NCBI GenBank assembly: GCA_900547745.1
Contig: URHT01000002.1
Coordinates: 1-64,000, forward strand
Reading direction: 5' to 3'
Length of the DNA stretch: 64,000 bases
Origin: an uncultured Eubacteriales bacterium
Lineage (GTDB): Bacteria > Bacillota > Clostridia > Oscillospirales > Oscillospiraceae
The notes beneath the pieces are model-generated. The model made no database searches, had not been told where the DNA came from, and saw nothing but the letters and a program-made list of their open reading frames with translations. This document shows, in pieces, positions 22,055 through 29,663 of this stretch. Position 1 is the first letter of the stretch; the number at the start of each line of letters is the position of its first letter. The translations under genes and the position numbers were made by a program.

Positions 22055-24463
22055 ATGGAAAAACAAATCAAGATCGCGTTGGCGGGCAACCCCAACTGCG
22101 GTAAGACTACCCTGTTCAACGCACTGACCGGCTCCAACCAGTTCGTGGGTAACTGGCCCGGCGTCACGGTGGAGAAGAAGGAAGGCCGTCTGAAGAAGCA
22201 TGAGGACGTGGTCATCATGGACTTGCCCGGCATCTACTCCCTGTCCCCCTACACGCTGGAGGAAGTGGTGGCCCGTAACTATCTGATCAACGAGCGTCCT
22301 GACGCCATCCTGAACATCATCGACGGTACCAACCTGGAGCGCAACCTGTACCTGACAACCCAGCTGACCGAGCTGGGCATCCCCGTGGTCATCGCCATCA
22401 ACATGATGGACGTTGTCCGCAAGAACGGCGACCAGATCAACGTGGCGGAGCTGAGCCGCGAGCTGGGCTGCAAGGTGATGGAGATCTCCGCTCTGAAGGG
22501 TGACGGCGTTATGGAGGCTGCCGAGGCCGCTGTGGCCGCTGCCGCCAGCACCAAGACTGTTCCCATGCACACCTTCTCCGGCCCCGTGGAGCACGCCATT
22601 GCCCATATCGAGGAGGCCACCGTACATAACATGCCCGAGGAGCAGCAGCGCTGGTACGCCATCAAGATCTTTGAGCGCGACGACAAGGTGCTGGAGCAGC
22701 TGAAGATCGACGCCACCGTCATGGGTCACATCGAGGAGGACATCAAGGCCGCTGAGAAGGAACTGGACGATGACGCCGAGAGCATCATCACCAACGAGCG
22801 CTATGTCTACATTGCCCAGATCATCAAGGGCTGCTACAAGCAGAAGAAGGCCAAGGGCGAGCTGTCCGCCTCCGATAAGATCGACCGCATCGTCACCAAC
22901 CGTTGGCTGGGACTGCCCATCTTCGCACTGGTGATGTTCCTGGTGTACTGGATCGCCATGGTGGCCGTGGGCGCCCCCGCCACAGACTGGGCCAACGACG
23001 GCGTGTTCGGCGACGGCTGGCACCTGCTGGGCATCGGCTCCGCCGAGTACAATGAGGTGGCTGACGCCTACGGCGAGGCTTCCCTGATCGTGGACGGCTA
23101 CAACGCCTACATCGAGGAGAACGGCGCGCTGGCCGCCGACGGCACCTTCACCTACGACGTGGAGGACGAGGAGACGCTGGCTGTCGAGACCAAGACGGCG
23201 ACCATGGCCGACTATGAGGGGGCCATGGCCACGCTGGACGAGATCGGCGAGGAGCCCGACCCCGCCGACTACGGCGTGTGGGTGCCCGGTATCCCCGTTC
23301 TGATCGGCGATGCGCTGGAGTCCGCCGGTGCGGCGGACTGGCTGAGCGGCCTGATCCTTGACGGTATCGTGGCCGGCGTCGGCGCCGTGCTGGGCTTTGT
23401 GCCCCAGATGCTGGTGCTGTTCCTGATGCTGGCCTTCCTGGAGGCCTGCGGCTACATGGCCCGTATCGCCTTCGTGCTTGACCGTATCTTCCGCAAGTTC
23501 GGCCTGTCCGGCAAGAGCTTCATCCCCATGCTCATCGGCGTGGGCTGCGGTGTGCCCGGTGTTATGGCTTCCCGTACCATTGAAAATGAGCGCGACCGCC
23601 GTATGACCATCATGACCACCACGTTCATCCCCTGCGGCGCGAAGGTGCCCTTCATCGCCATGATCGCCGGCGCTCTGTTCGGCGGCAGCGCATGGGTATC
23701 CACCTCTGCGTACTTCATCGGCATGGCCGCCATCATCATCTCCGGCATCATGCTGAAGAAGACCAAGATGTTCGCAGGCGACCCCGCACCCTTCGTGATG
23801 GAGCTGCCCGCCTACCACTGGCCCACGCTGGGCAACGTCCTCCGCTCCATGTGGGAGCGCGGCTGGTCTTTCATCAAGAAGGCCGGTACCATCATCCTTC
23901 TGTCCACCATCTTCGTGTGGTTCACCACCTACTTCGGCTGGGTGGACGGCACGTTCCGCATGCTGGATGAGTCCGAGATCGACTCCTCCATCCTGGCTGC
24001 CATCGGCGGCGCTATCGCCTGGATCTTTGCACCTCTGGGCTGGGGCAACTGGCAGGCTACCGTGGCCTCCATCACCGGTCTGGTGGCCAAGGAGAACATC
24101 GTCGGTACGCTGGGCATCCTGTACGGCGGCGGCGACGGCAGCGTGTACGACGCCATGGCGGCGGCCTTCACCGGCATCACCGGCTACAGCTTCCTGGTGT
24201 TCAACCTGCTGTGCGCTCCCTGCTTCGCGGCTATCGGCGCTATCAAGCGTGAGATGAACAACGCCAAGTGGACGTGGTTCGCCATCGGCTACCAGTGCGG
24301 CTTCGCCTATGTCATCGGCCTGATGATCAACCAGTTCGGCAACCTGTTCGCCGGCAGCGCCAACATTCTGGGCGTCATCGTGGCGGTTATCCTGCTGGCC
24401 GGCCTGATCTACATGCTGTGCCGCCCCTACAAGGAGGCCACCAAGCTCAGCGCCAAGGTCTGA
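22055..24463 (+). CDS. feoB: Ferrous iron transport protein B
   Basis: An 802-residue membrane GTPase. The N-terminal G-domain shows G1 GNPNCGKTTLFN, G2 GVTVEKKEG, G3 DLPGIYSL and G4 NMMD, then a helical GDI-like domain (about 175-280) and the Gate-type membrane core (GVGCGVPGVMASR, TFIPCGAKVPF). An extra acidic segment of roughly 85-90 residues (about 325-410), rich in Asp/Glu/Ala, follows the first membrane helix and should lie outside the cell. It imports Fe2+ in anaerobes. Third gene of the feo operon. Confidence 0.96.
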   Translation: MEKQIKIALAGNPNCGKTTLFNALTGSNQFVGNWPGVTVEKKEGRLKKHEDVVIMDLPGIYSLSPYTLEEVVARNYLINERPDAILNIIDGTNLERNLYLTTQLTELGIPVVIAINMMDVVRKNGDQINVAELSRELGCKVMEISALKGDGVMEAAEAAVAAAASTKTVPMHTFSGPVEHAIAHIEEATVHNMPEEQQRWYAIKIFERDDKVLEQLKIDATVMGHIEEDIKAAEKELDDDAESIITNERYVYIAQIIKGCYKQKKAKGELSASDKIDRIVTNRWLGLPIFALVMFLVYWIAMVAVGAPATDWANDGVFGDGWHLLGIGSAEYNEVADAYGEASLIVDGYNAYIEENGALAADGTFTYDVEDEETLAVETKTATMADYEGAMATLDEIGEEPDPADYGVWVPGIPVLIGDALESAGAADWLSGLILDGIVAGVGAVLGFVPQMLVLFLMLAFLEACGYMARIAFVLDRIFRKFGLSGKSFIPMLIGVGCGVPGVMASRTIENERDRRMTIMTTTFIPCGAKVPFIAMIAGALFGGSAWVSTSAYFIGMAAIIISGIMLKKTKMFAGDPAPFVMELPAYHWPTLGNVLRSMWERGWSFIKKAGTIILLSTIFVWFTTYFGWVDGTFRMLDESEIDSSILAAIGGAIAWIFAPLGWGNWQATVASITGLVAKENIVGTLGILYGGGDGSVYDAMAAAFTGITGYSFLVFNLLCAPCFAAIGAIKREMNNAKWTWFAIGYQCGFAYVIGLMINQFGNLFAGSANILGVIVAVILLAGLIYMLCRPYKEATKLSAKV

Positions 24464-24504
24464 GCGGCTGAAGCAATAAACCCATCAGAAAAGGAGTGAT
24501 TTTC

Positions 24505-24684
24505 ATGCTGGATTGGATCGCGGCAAACCTTGCCACCATATTGATTTGTGCCTTACTGATCCTCATCGTATTTCTCATTGTCAGATACCTGCTGCGTCAG
24601 AAGAAGGCGGGAAAGAACTCCTGCGGCGCCGGGTGCGCTCACTGCGCCATGCACGGTGAGTGCCACGGCACCCACGCGAAATAA
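24505..24684 (+). CDS. FeoB-associated Cys-rich membrane protein
   Basis: A 59-residue protein: one N-terminal membrane helix (about 7-30), then a basic stretch and a Cys/His cluster CGAGCAHCAMHGECHG. This is the virus-type/FeoB-associated Cys-rich family that follows feoB in many Clostridia; it may pass or sense iron, but its function is not established. The ATG at 24505 is preferred over the in-frame GTG at 24496 because AAGGAG then sits eight bases upstream. Confidence 0.85.
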   Translation: MLDWIAANLATILICALLILIVFLIVRYLLRQKKAGKNSCGAGCAHCAMHGECHGTHAK

Positions 24685-24685
24685 A

Positions 24686-24724
24686 CGCACAAGACCTCCG
24701 GCGAGAGCCGGGGGTCTTGTGCGT
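24686..24724 (+). terminator. Stem-loop between the Feo genes and the HMA gene
   Basis: A long stem (CGCACAAGACC...GTCTTGTGCG) with an inner GCCGG helix and GAGA loop. There is no T-run afterwards, so it may be an mRNA-stabilising or attenuating hairpin rather than a full terminator. Confidence 0.5.
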
Positions 24725-24750
24725 GAGATCAAATATCTGGAGGTACTATC

Positions 24751-25008
24751 ATGATTGAAACCGTTCTGAAGATCGACGGCATGGCCTGCGGCATGTGCGA
24801 GAGCCATATCAACGACGTGGTGCGCCGCACCTGCGGCGTGAAGAAGGTCACGTCCTCCCACAGCAAGGGCGAGACGGTGATCCTGTCGGAGCAGCCGCTG
24901 GACAAAGCCGCACTGGCGGCGGCCATCAAGGCCACCGGCTACGAGGTGACGGGCAGCGAGTCCCATCCCTACGAGAAAAAGGGGCTGTTCGGCGCCTTCA
25001 AGCGGTAA
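24751..25008 (+). CDS. Heavy-metal-associated (CopZ-like) small protein
   Basis: An 85-residue cytosolic protein with the HMA ferredoxin-like fold: metal loop GMACGMCESHI (MxCxxC type) near residues 11-21, and the closing LAAAIKATGYEVTG. A lysine-rich tail follows. HMA proteins bind Cu+ or similar soft metals; here the position after the feo genes suggests a role in metal homeostasis with them. No copper ATPase is in the window. It may be read through from the feo operon past the hairpin. Confidence 0.82.
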   Translation: MIETVLKIDGMACGMCESHINDVVRRTCGVKKVTSSHSKGETVILSEQPLDKAALAAAIKATGYEVTGSESHPYEKKGLFGAFKR

Positions 25009-25015
25009 TGACCGC

Positions 25016-25044
25016 TTGCGCGGCGTCCGCAGACCTGCTATAAT
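25016..25044 (+). promoter_or_regulatory. Rightward promoter ahead of a small open frame
   Basis: -35 TTGCGC (25016-25021), a 17-bp spacer and consensus -10 TATAAT (25039-25044). It lies inside the HMA-bioY gap and points at the short frame at 25121. Confidence 0.55.
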
Positions 25045-25057
25045 CGGAACAGAACCA

Positions 25058-25095
25058 CAAAAGACCCCCGTACCGCCGCTGCGGTACGGGGGTCT
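25058..25095 (-). terminator. Terminator of bioY (leftward)
   Basis: A perfect 15-bp stem AGACCCCCGTACCGC / GCGGTACGGGGGTCT. Read leftward it ends in TTTTG, so it should stop bioY transcripts; read rightward it has no T-run and would be a leader hairpin for 25121. Confidence 0.7.
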
Positions 25096-25120
25096 GCCGG
25101 AATATGGGAGGGACTGCGAC

Positions 25121-25279
25121 ATGAGGATGACGGTGCTGGGGTCGCTGGAGGAGCGGCACATGGGCTACGGCACGGCGTTCATGGACGGGGAGAAGGCCGG
25201 GCATGCCGCTGCCTTTGCCGGGGCGCTTATTGCGCGGCTGACAGACGCTTCTGCAGCAGCGGGGCCAGCGCAGCCGTAA
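25121..25279 (+). CDS. Small open frame of unknown function, overlapping bioY antisense
   Basis: 52 codons (MRMTVLGSLEERHMGYGTAF... then an Ala-rich end). In its favour: a promoter at 25016-25044 and a GGGAGGGA site eight bases before the ATG. Against: no recognised family, and its last third is antisense to the 3' end of bioY. It may be the surviving front of a gene cut off when bioY arrived, or a chance frame. Confidence 0.3.
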   Translation: MRMTVLGSLEERHMGYGTAFMDGEKAGHAAAFAGALIARLTDASAAAGPAQP

Positions 25280-25766
25280 CGGCGATCTTCAGCATGTCGC
25301 CGGGCAGGAACGGCAGCATGCCGGCCCAGAGGATGGCGGTGAAGTCCATGGCCTTGCCCATGTAGCGGTTCAGGATCACCGCCATGTAGGGCAGGCCCAC
25401 GGCGTACAGCACGGCGAGGCCCGCGAAGCAAGCCAGCGCCGTCCGCAGCGGGTGAGGCGGGCGGCGTGCCGTCAGCAGGCCGATGACCCACGCCGAGGGG
25501 ATAAGCCCCAGCAGGAAGCCGCAGGTGGGCTGCAGCAGGTAGGAGAGCCCGCCGCCCTGCGTGAAGATGGGCAGGCCCAGCAGGCCCAGCGCCACATAGA
25601 CCGCCTGACTGGCGGCGCCGCAGGCGGGGCCCAGCAGGCACCCGGCCATGGCGGTGCAGAGGAACTGCAGCGTGACGGAGGAGTAGCCCAGCGGGATACG
25701 GATGAAGGCGCCGGCGGCGGTTAGGGCCGCAAACAGCGCGGTACGGGTGAGGATGCGGGTATTCAT
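25227..25766 (-). CDS. bioY: Biotin transporter BioY (ECF substrate-binding component)
   Basis: A 179-residue membrane protein with six helices, normal for BioY. Family features seen: LTAAGAFIRIPLGYSSVTLQFL near the N-terminus, GLLGLPIFTQGGG in the middle and FLPGDMLKIAV near the end. It binds biotin and works with a shared ECF energising module not present here. The ATG at 25766 follows AGGACT; the frame continues upstream but without a better start. Its own promoter lies at 25795-25824. Confidence 0.92.
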   Translation of the reverse strand: MNTRILTRTALFAALTAAGAFIRIPLGYSSVTLQFLCTAMAGCLLGPACGAASQAVYVALGLLGLPIFTQGGGLSYLLQPTCGFLLGLIPSAWVIGLLTARRPPHPLRTALACFAGLAVLYAVGLPYMAVILNRYMGKAMDFTAILWAGMLPFLPGDMLKIAVTAALAPLLQKRLSAAQ

Positions 25767-25794
25767 GGGCGGCGAGTCCTTTCGCGTTTTTTCC

Positions 25795-25824
25795 ATTGTA
25801 CTCCGCCGCCGCACCGCCGCGCAA
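25795..25824 (-). promoter_or_regulatory. bioY promoter
   Basis: Leftward -35 TTGCGC (25819-25824), an 18-bp spacer and -10 TACAAT (25795-25800). Confidence 0.65.
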
Positions 25825-25839
25825 TAGACAGGAAACATA

Positions 25840-25870
25840 AAAAAAGCCGTCCGGAGGGGCGGCTTTTTCG
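25840..25870 (+). terminator. Terminator-like hairpin between bioY and lysR promoters
   Basis: AAAAAGCCGTCC-GGA-GGGGCGGCTTTTT: a stem with A-run before and T-run after. It would block rightward read-through into the LysR gene; no upstream rightward gene other than 25121 needs it. Confidence 0.65.
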
Positions 25871-25890
25871 CTGCGGTGATAGACGGGGGC

Positions 25891-25919
25891 TTGCGGTACG
25901 GGCGGGGATATAGTAAAAT
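25891..25919 (+). promoter_or_regulatory. Promoter of the LysR-type regulator gene
   Basis: -35 TTGCGG (25891-25896), a 17-bp spacer and -10 TAAAAT (25914-25919). Confidence 0.5.
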
Positions 25920-25963
25920 CGAGGGAGAAACCGCGGCGGCGCGGGAGGACAGGAGGGACGGCT

Positions 25964-26866
25964 ATGGAGACGGCACGGTGCAGGGCCTTTGTGGCGGCGG
26001 CGGAGACGGGCAGCTTTTCCAAGGCGGCGGAGGCGCTGAGCTACACGCCCTCCGGCGTGAACCAGCTGGTGACGGCGCTGGAGAAGGAGTTCGGGTTCCC
26101 GCTGTTCCGGCGGAACACCAAGGGCGTGGCGCTGACGGAGAACGGCGAGCTGCTGCTGCCGGTGATCCGCAAGTTCCTGCGGCAGGAGGATCGTATCTTC
26201 GAGCTGTCGGCGGAGATGAACGGCCTGCTTATCGGCAGCGTCAACATCGCGGCGTACTCCAGCATTGCCACCCACTGGCTGCCGGCGGTGATCGGTGCGT
26301 TCCAGCGGGACTATCCCCAGATCCACATCAATCTGCTGGAGGGCATCTGGCAGGAGGTGTCCCAGTGGCTGGATGACCGGGTGGCGGATATCGGATTCTT
26401 CAGCTATCAGGAGAACATGCCCTATGAGTGGATCCCTCTGGCGGAGGATCCCATGCTGGCGCTGCTGCCGAGAGATCACCCGCTGGCCGGGGCGGCGGTC
26501 TATCCGCTGGCCAACTGCGCCACAGACCGGTTCATCATGCCCGCCAAGGGCTGCGATGACGACGTGACGGCGCTGTTCCACCGGACGGGCATCGTGCCCA
26601 ATGTGCAGTTCACCACCATCGAGAGCTTTTCCGCCATGTCCATGGTGGAGCAGGGGCTGGGGATGAGCGTGATGAACAAGCTTATCACGGAGAAGCGGGT
26701 CTGCGACATCGCCATGCTGCCGGTGGATCCCCCGGCATCCATCACGCTGGGCATCGCCCTGCACTCCCGGGCCGATCTGTCTCCGGCGGTGCGGATGTTC
26801 CTGAAATATGCCGTGCGGATGCTGACAAAGCATGAAAAAAGTGAAAAAAGAAGACCCACACCTTAG
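25964..26866 (+). CDS. LysR-family transcriptional regulator
   Basis: A 300-residue regulator. The helix-turn-helix spans residues 1-60 (FVAAAETGSFSKAAEALSYTPSGVNQLV), followed by the linker helix and the periplasmic-binding-like effector domain (about 90-295). The start at 25964 follows AGGAGGG. Unlike most LysR genes it has no closely divergent target; the nearest genes are bioY (convergent upstream region) and tRNAs. A terminator at 26939-26981 follows. The effector and regulon are unknown. Confidence 0.88.
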   Translation: METARCRAFVAAAETGSFSKAAEALSYTPSGVNQLVTALEKEFGFPLFRRNTKGVALTENGELLLPVIRKFLRQEDRIFELSAEMNGLLIGSVNIAAYSSIATHWLPAVIGAFQRDYPQIHINLLEGIWQEVSQWLDDRVADIGFFSYQENMPYEWIPLAEDPMLALLPRDHPLAGAAVYPLANCATDRFIMPAKGCDDDVTALFHRTGIVPNVQFTTIESFSAMSMVEQGLGMSVMNKLITEKRVCDIAMLPVDPPASITLGIALHSRADLSPAVRMFLKYAVRMLTKHEKSEKRRPTP

Positions 26867-26938
26867 ACAGGTGTTCGCAAAACAGGTTTAGACCGAAATT
26901 ACGATTGTGGCATCTGTCAGACGGGGTTGGTAAACGAG

Positions 26939-26981
26939 ATAACGGGTATTCGGTGCAAAATCTGTGTACCCGTTATTTTTT
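26939..26981 (+). terminator. Terminator of the lysR gene
   Basis: ATAACGGGTA ... TACCCGTTAT 10-bp stem with an 18-base loop, then TTTTTT. Confidence 0.75.
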
Positions 26982-27044
26982 GCCGTTACGAAAAGCAATA
27001 GATTTATTCACAGCGTTCAGGCATAATTGCCTTAGCCTGCTTTC

Positions 27045-27085
27045 TTCTAACAGCAATGCTTGAAAGTGTTGGAAATGTGTTAGAA
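27045..27085. repeat. Inverted repeat TTCTAACA ... TGTTAGAA
   Basis: Perfect 8-bp arms 25 bp apart, downstream of tRNA-Pro. The same word recurs around tRNA-Ser at the left end of the window (121-155 and about 370-391). Confidence 0.45.
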
Positions 27086-27115
27086 AAACGGTGGTGTTCT
27101 TTCATTCGGGCAAAA

Positions 27116-27154
27116 GAAAAAAGTCCCGAAACCCTTACGGTTTCAGGACTTTTT
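27116..27154 (-). terminator. Terminator of tRNA-Pro
   Basis: AAAAAAGTCC-GAAACC ... GGTTTC-GGACTTTTTT stem with one mismatch, T-runs on both strands. It directly follows the tRNA 3' end. Confidence 0.8.
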
Positions 27155-27231
27155 TGGTCCGAGTGTCGAGATTCGAACTCGAGGCCTCTTGAACCCCATT
27201 CAAGCGCGATACCAAACTTCGCCACACCCGG
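27155..27231 (-). tRNA. tRNA-Pro (anticodon GGG)
   Basis: Read leftward: acceptor CCGGGTG pairs with CACTCGG (one G-T), A discriminator, encoded CCA. The D stem is GCGA/TCGC, the anticodon stem is CTTGA/TCAAG with loop ATGGGGT (GGG), and the T loop is TTCGAAT. It decodes CCC/CCU. It has its own leftward promoter at 27261-27289. Confidence 0.93.
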
Positions 27232-27260
27232 ATATTCTTGCTGTCTCAAACAGCCTGTTG

Positions 27261-27289
27261 ATAATACCACAGTTCTTTTTCTTTTTCAA
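27261..27289 (-). promoter_or_regulatory. tRNA-Pro promoter
   Basis: Leftward -35 TTGAAA (27284-27289), a 17-bp spacer and -10 TATTAT (27261-27266). Confidence 0.7.
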
Positions 27290-27333
27290 CCCCCAATTTC
27301 AAATTTTTCGCAAAAAAGTTGCAGTTCTTTTTG

Positions 27334-27362
27334 TTGACAAAGCCTGCGCCGCATGGTAATAT
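27334..27362 (+). promoter_or_regulatory. Promoter of the two tRNA-Ser genes
   Basis: -35 TTGACA (27334-27339), a 17-bp spacer and -10 TAATAT (27357-27362), about 37 bp before the first tRNA. Confidence 0.75.
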
Positions 27363-27399
27363 ATTACTCGCATCTGGCAGCAGGGGCGCTTTTGCATAC

Positions 27400-27487
27400 G
27401 GAGAGATGGCTGAGTGGTCGAAAGCACCGGTCTTGAAAACCGGCGATGTGAAAGCATCCGTGGGTTCGAATCCCACTCTCTCCGCCA
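27400..27487 (+). tRNA. tRNA-Ser (anticodon TGA)
   Basis: Acceptor GGAGAGA/TCTCTCC, anticodon stem ACCGG/CCGGC region with loop CTTGAAA (TGA), long variable arm GATGTGAAAGCATC, T loop TTCGAAT, G discriminator and encoded CCA. It decodes UCA/UCG and shares its transcript with the next tRNA. Confidence 0.95.
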
Positions 27488-27501
27488 GTAACTTCATATC
27501 T

Positions 27502-27593
27502 GCGGAAGTACCCAAGTGGCCGAAGGGGCTCCCCTGCTAAGGGAGTAGGCCGTCAAAAGCGGCGCGAGGGTTCAAATCCCTCCTTCCGCGCCA
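27502..27593 (+). tRNA. tRNA-Ser (anticodon GCT)
   Basis: Acceptor GCGGAAG/CTTCCGC, anticodon stem CTCCC/GGGAG with loop CTGCTAA (GCT), long variable arm, T loop TTCAAAT, G discriminator and encoded CCA. It decodes AGC/AGU. It starts 14 bp after the tRNA-Ser(TGA) end. Confidence 0.95.
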
Positions 27594-27596
27594 AAA

Positions 27597-27640
27597 CCCC
27601 GGAAACTTTGTATTTGCAAGGCTTCCGGGGCTTTCTGCAT
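27597..27640 (+). terminator. Terminator of the tRNA-Ser pair
   Basis: CCCCGGAA ... TTCCGGGG stem with a large loop, then CTTTCT. Immediately downstream of the encoded CCA. Confidence 0.65.
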
Positions 27641-27712
27641 CCTGCGCAAGTGTTGCCCTGACTTGCCCTAAGTTTGTGTAAAACCTGTTCCGTGGGCTAC
27701 ATTGTGGCTGAC

Positions 27713-27771
27713 AAAGAAGGAGCGCCATCCTTTAGGATGGCGCTCCTTCTTTGCGATGGCGCTCCTTCTTT
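27713..27771 (-). terminator. Terminator of the glt-gln-nitR operon with a duplicated arm
   Basis: An 18-bp perfect stem (AAAGAAGGAGCGCCATCC with its complement, TTTA loop, 27713-27752) is followed on the plus strand by a second copy of the arm GATGGCGCTCCTTCTTT at 27755-27771. Read leftward, the left A-run becomes a U-tract. Either of the two arm copies can pair with 27713-27730. Confidence 0.75.
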
Positions 27772-27803
27772 GTAGCCTGCGCTGTGCTCTAAATGTGGCT
27801 TGC

Positions 27804-28388
27804 CTATTGATACGTCCGGATGATGTTCTCCGCCGCCTCGCGTTTGGAGATGCGCAGATCCATGGCCTGTTTTTCAATGTAGCGGTGCGCTTCCGGCTCC
27901 GTCATGCGCAGGCACTCGATCAGCAGCCACTTCGCACGGTTGACAAGGCGTATCTCCTTGATCTTTTCCTCCACCGTGGCCTGCCTCGCCTGCATCTGCC
28001 GCATCCGCTCCCGCGTGGCGCAGAGGATGCGCAGGTTCTGCGCCACCATCTGGCGGCTGGTGGGCTTGGACAGCGTGATGACGCCATAGCCTACCACCTT
28101 GGCGTACACGTCGTTATACTGGTCGCTTTTTACCAGCAGCAGTACGCCGGCGCCGCTGCCGCTGCAGATGTCAATGGCCAGCCCCATGCCGAAATCGTCC
28201 GGCAGCGGCGTGTTGATGAGCACGATGTCGAATTCCGTGTCCGTCAGCTTCCTGCGGGCCTCGCCTACGCTGCGGGCCGTGGACACCGGCCAGTAATCCG
28301 TCATAGGGAGCAGTGGCATGACGCTGTCGGTAAAGCTGTCCGAGGCGGTGACGATCAGTACGCTGTATGTTCGTTCCTGAAAGACCAC
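27804..28388 (-). CDS. nitR: ANTAR-domain antitermination regulator with degenerate receiver (NitR-like)
   Basis: A 194-residue protein: receiver-like domain (about 8-120), a helical linker (about 120-140) and a C-terminal ANTAR RNA-binding domain (about 140-194, KEIRLVNRAKWLLIECLRMT ... EAAENIIRTY). The phosphorylatable Asp is replaced by Asn59 (DIVLINTPLP) and the N-terminal acidic pair is missing, so control is probably not by phosphorylation. The start is GTG at 28388 with AGGAGGGAG upstream. As last gene of the glutamate synthase / glutamine synthetase operon it matches NitR, described in Clostridium saccharobutylicum as an antiterminator of glnA and glt genes. Candidate RNA targets are the glnN and gltB1 leaders. 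Confidence 0.85.
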   Translation of the reverse strand: MVFQERTYSVLIVTASDSFTDSVMPLLPMTDYWPVSTARSVGEARRKLTDTEFDIVLINTPLPDDFGMGLAIDICSGSGAGVLLLVKSDQYNDVYAKVVGYGVITLSKPTSRQMVAQNLRILCATRERMRQMQARQATVEEKIKEIRLVNRAKWLLIECLRMTEPEAHRYIEKQAMDLRISKREAAENIIRTYQ

Positions 28389-28427
28389 AGACTCCCTCCT
28401 TTCTGCCTTGTGCGGGTGTCGGACGGC

Positions 28428-29639
28428 TTACAGGCGCGTGTAGGCGCGGATCACCGATGCCGGGAGGTGTGCCCTTACGAACGGGCTGGCATCAGCCAGC
28501 GCGGCGGCCTCCGCCAGCGAGCCGGGGAGCGTCCGCAGGGCCTTCAGTGCCTCAGCGGGCGCGGTGTAGAGGTTCAGATCCGTCGCAGGCGGCAGCACCA
28601 GACCGTTTTCGATGCCGTGCAGACCGGCATGGATCAGCAGGGCATAGGCCAGATAGGGGTTGGCGGTGGCGTCCGCCGAGCGCAGCTCCGCCCGGCGGTT
28701 CTCCCCGATAGCGGCGGGGATGCGGATCAACTGGGAGCGGTTCTCCTCCGACCACGTCACATAGCGCGGCGCTTTGTCGTGGCCCAGACGGCGGTAGGAC
28801 TCCTCGCAGGGGTTAAGGAACAGGGTGATCTCCGCCGCCTTGTCGAGGACGCCGGCAATGACGGCGGCAGGCAGCTCCGTCTGTCCGCTGCCCTGGGCGG
28901 AGATATTGATGTGCATGCCGCTTCCGTCCCGGTCCGGCAGGGGCTTGGGGGAGAAGCTGGCGCACAGGCCGTTCTGCGCCGCCGCCGTGCGGACGACGGT
29001 GCGGAACGTGACGGCGTTGTCCGCCGCCGTCAGCGGATCGGAGTAGCGGAAGTCGATCTCGTTCTGACCCGGGCCGCTTTCGTGGTGGGAGCACTCGGGC
29101 TGGATACCCATCTGCTCCAGCATCAGGCAGATCTCCCGGCGGATATGCTCGCCCTTATCGTCGGGGGCGATGTCCATGTAGCCGGCCATGTCATGGGGGA
29201 TGGTGGTGTCCCGGCCATGCTCATCGATCTCGAACAGGTAGAACTCCATCTCCGCACCGAAGGAGAAGCGGAAGCCCTTACCGGCGGCATCGGCCACCGC
29301 CTTTTTCAGGATGCTGCGGGTGTCCCGCTCAAAGGTGCGGCCATCTGGATAAAAAATATCGCAGAACATCCGCACGACCTTACCCTGCTCCGGCCGCCAC
29401 GGCAGCTGCACCAGCGTGGACGGATCCGGCCGCAGCAGCAGGTCGGAGCGCGTCTCGCCGCCAAAGCCCTCGATGGAGGAGGCATCAATGGCGATGCCGT
29501 ATTCAAAAGCACGGCGCAACTCACTGGGCATGATGGCCACATTGTGCTGCCTGCCGTAGACGTTGCAGAAGGCCAGACGGATGAATCTGACATCCTCCTG
29601 CCGGACGAACTCCATGACATCTTCCCGCGTATACTTCAC
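28428..29639 (-). CDS. glnA: Glutamine synthetase family protein (type I-like)
   Basis: A 403-residue enzyme with the beta-grasp N-terminus (about 5-90) and GS catalytic domain. Seen: FGAEMEFYLFE (metal Glu), GPGQNEIDFRY, the DGSGMHINIS loop, ENRSQLIRIP and the Arg-rich RRAELRSADATANPYLAYA. It is about 40 residues shorter than typical GSI-alpha and lacks the adenylylation loop. It likely makes glutamine from glutamate and ammonia, though gamma-glutamyl-amine ligase relatives cannot be excluded. The start is GTG at 29639 after GAGGTGG; an in-frame ATG at 29663 lacks a site. Co-transcribed between gltB3 and nitR. Confidence 0.82.
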   Translation of the reverse strand: MKYTREDVMEFVRQEDVRFIRLAFCNVYGRQHNVAIMPSELRRAFEYGIAIDASSIEGFGGETRSDLLLRPDPSTLVQLPWRPEQGKVVRMFCDIFYPDGRTFERDTRSILKKAVADAAGKGFRFSFGAEMEFYLFEIDEHGRDTTIPHDMAGYMDIAPDDKGEHIRREICLMLEQMGIQPECSHHESGPGQNEIDFRYSDPLTAADNAVTFRTVVRTAAAQNGLCASFSPKPLPDRDGSGMHINISAQGSGQTELPAAVIAGVLDKAAEITLFLNPCEESYRRLGHDKAPRYVTWSEENRSQLIRIPAAIGENRRAELRSADATANPYLAYALLIHAGLHGIENGLVLPPATDLNLYTAPAEALKALRTLPGSLAEAAALADASPFVRAHLPASVIRAYTRL

Positions 29640-29663
29640 GGTTCCACCTCTTTCATTCTTCAT

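Noticed and set aside
21446..23818. Very long leftward open frame (790 codons) antisense to feoA/feoB
   Set aside because: His/Gly-rich composition typical of an antisense shadow of a GC-rich gene, no ribosome site, and feoB on the other strand is unmistakable.
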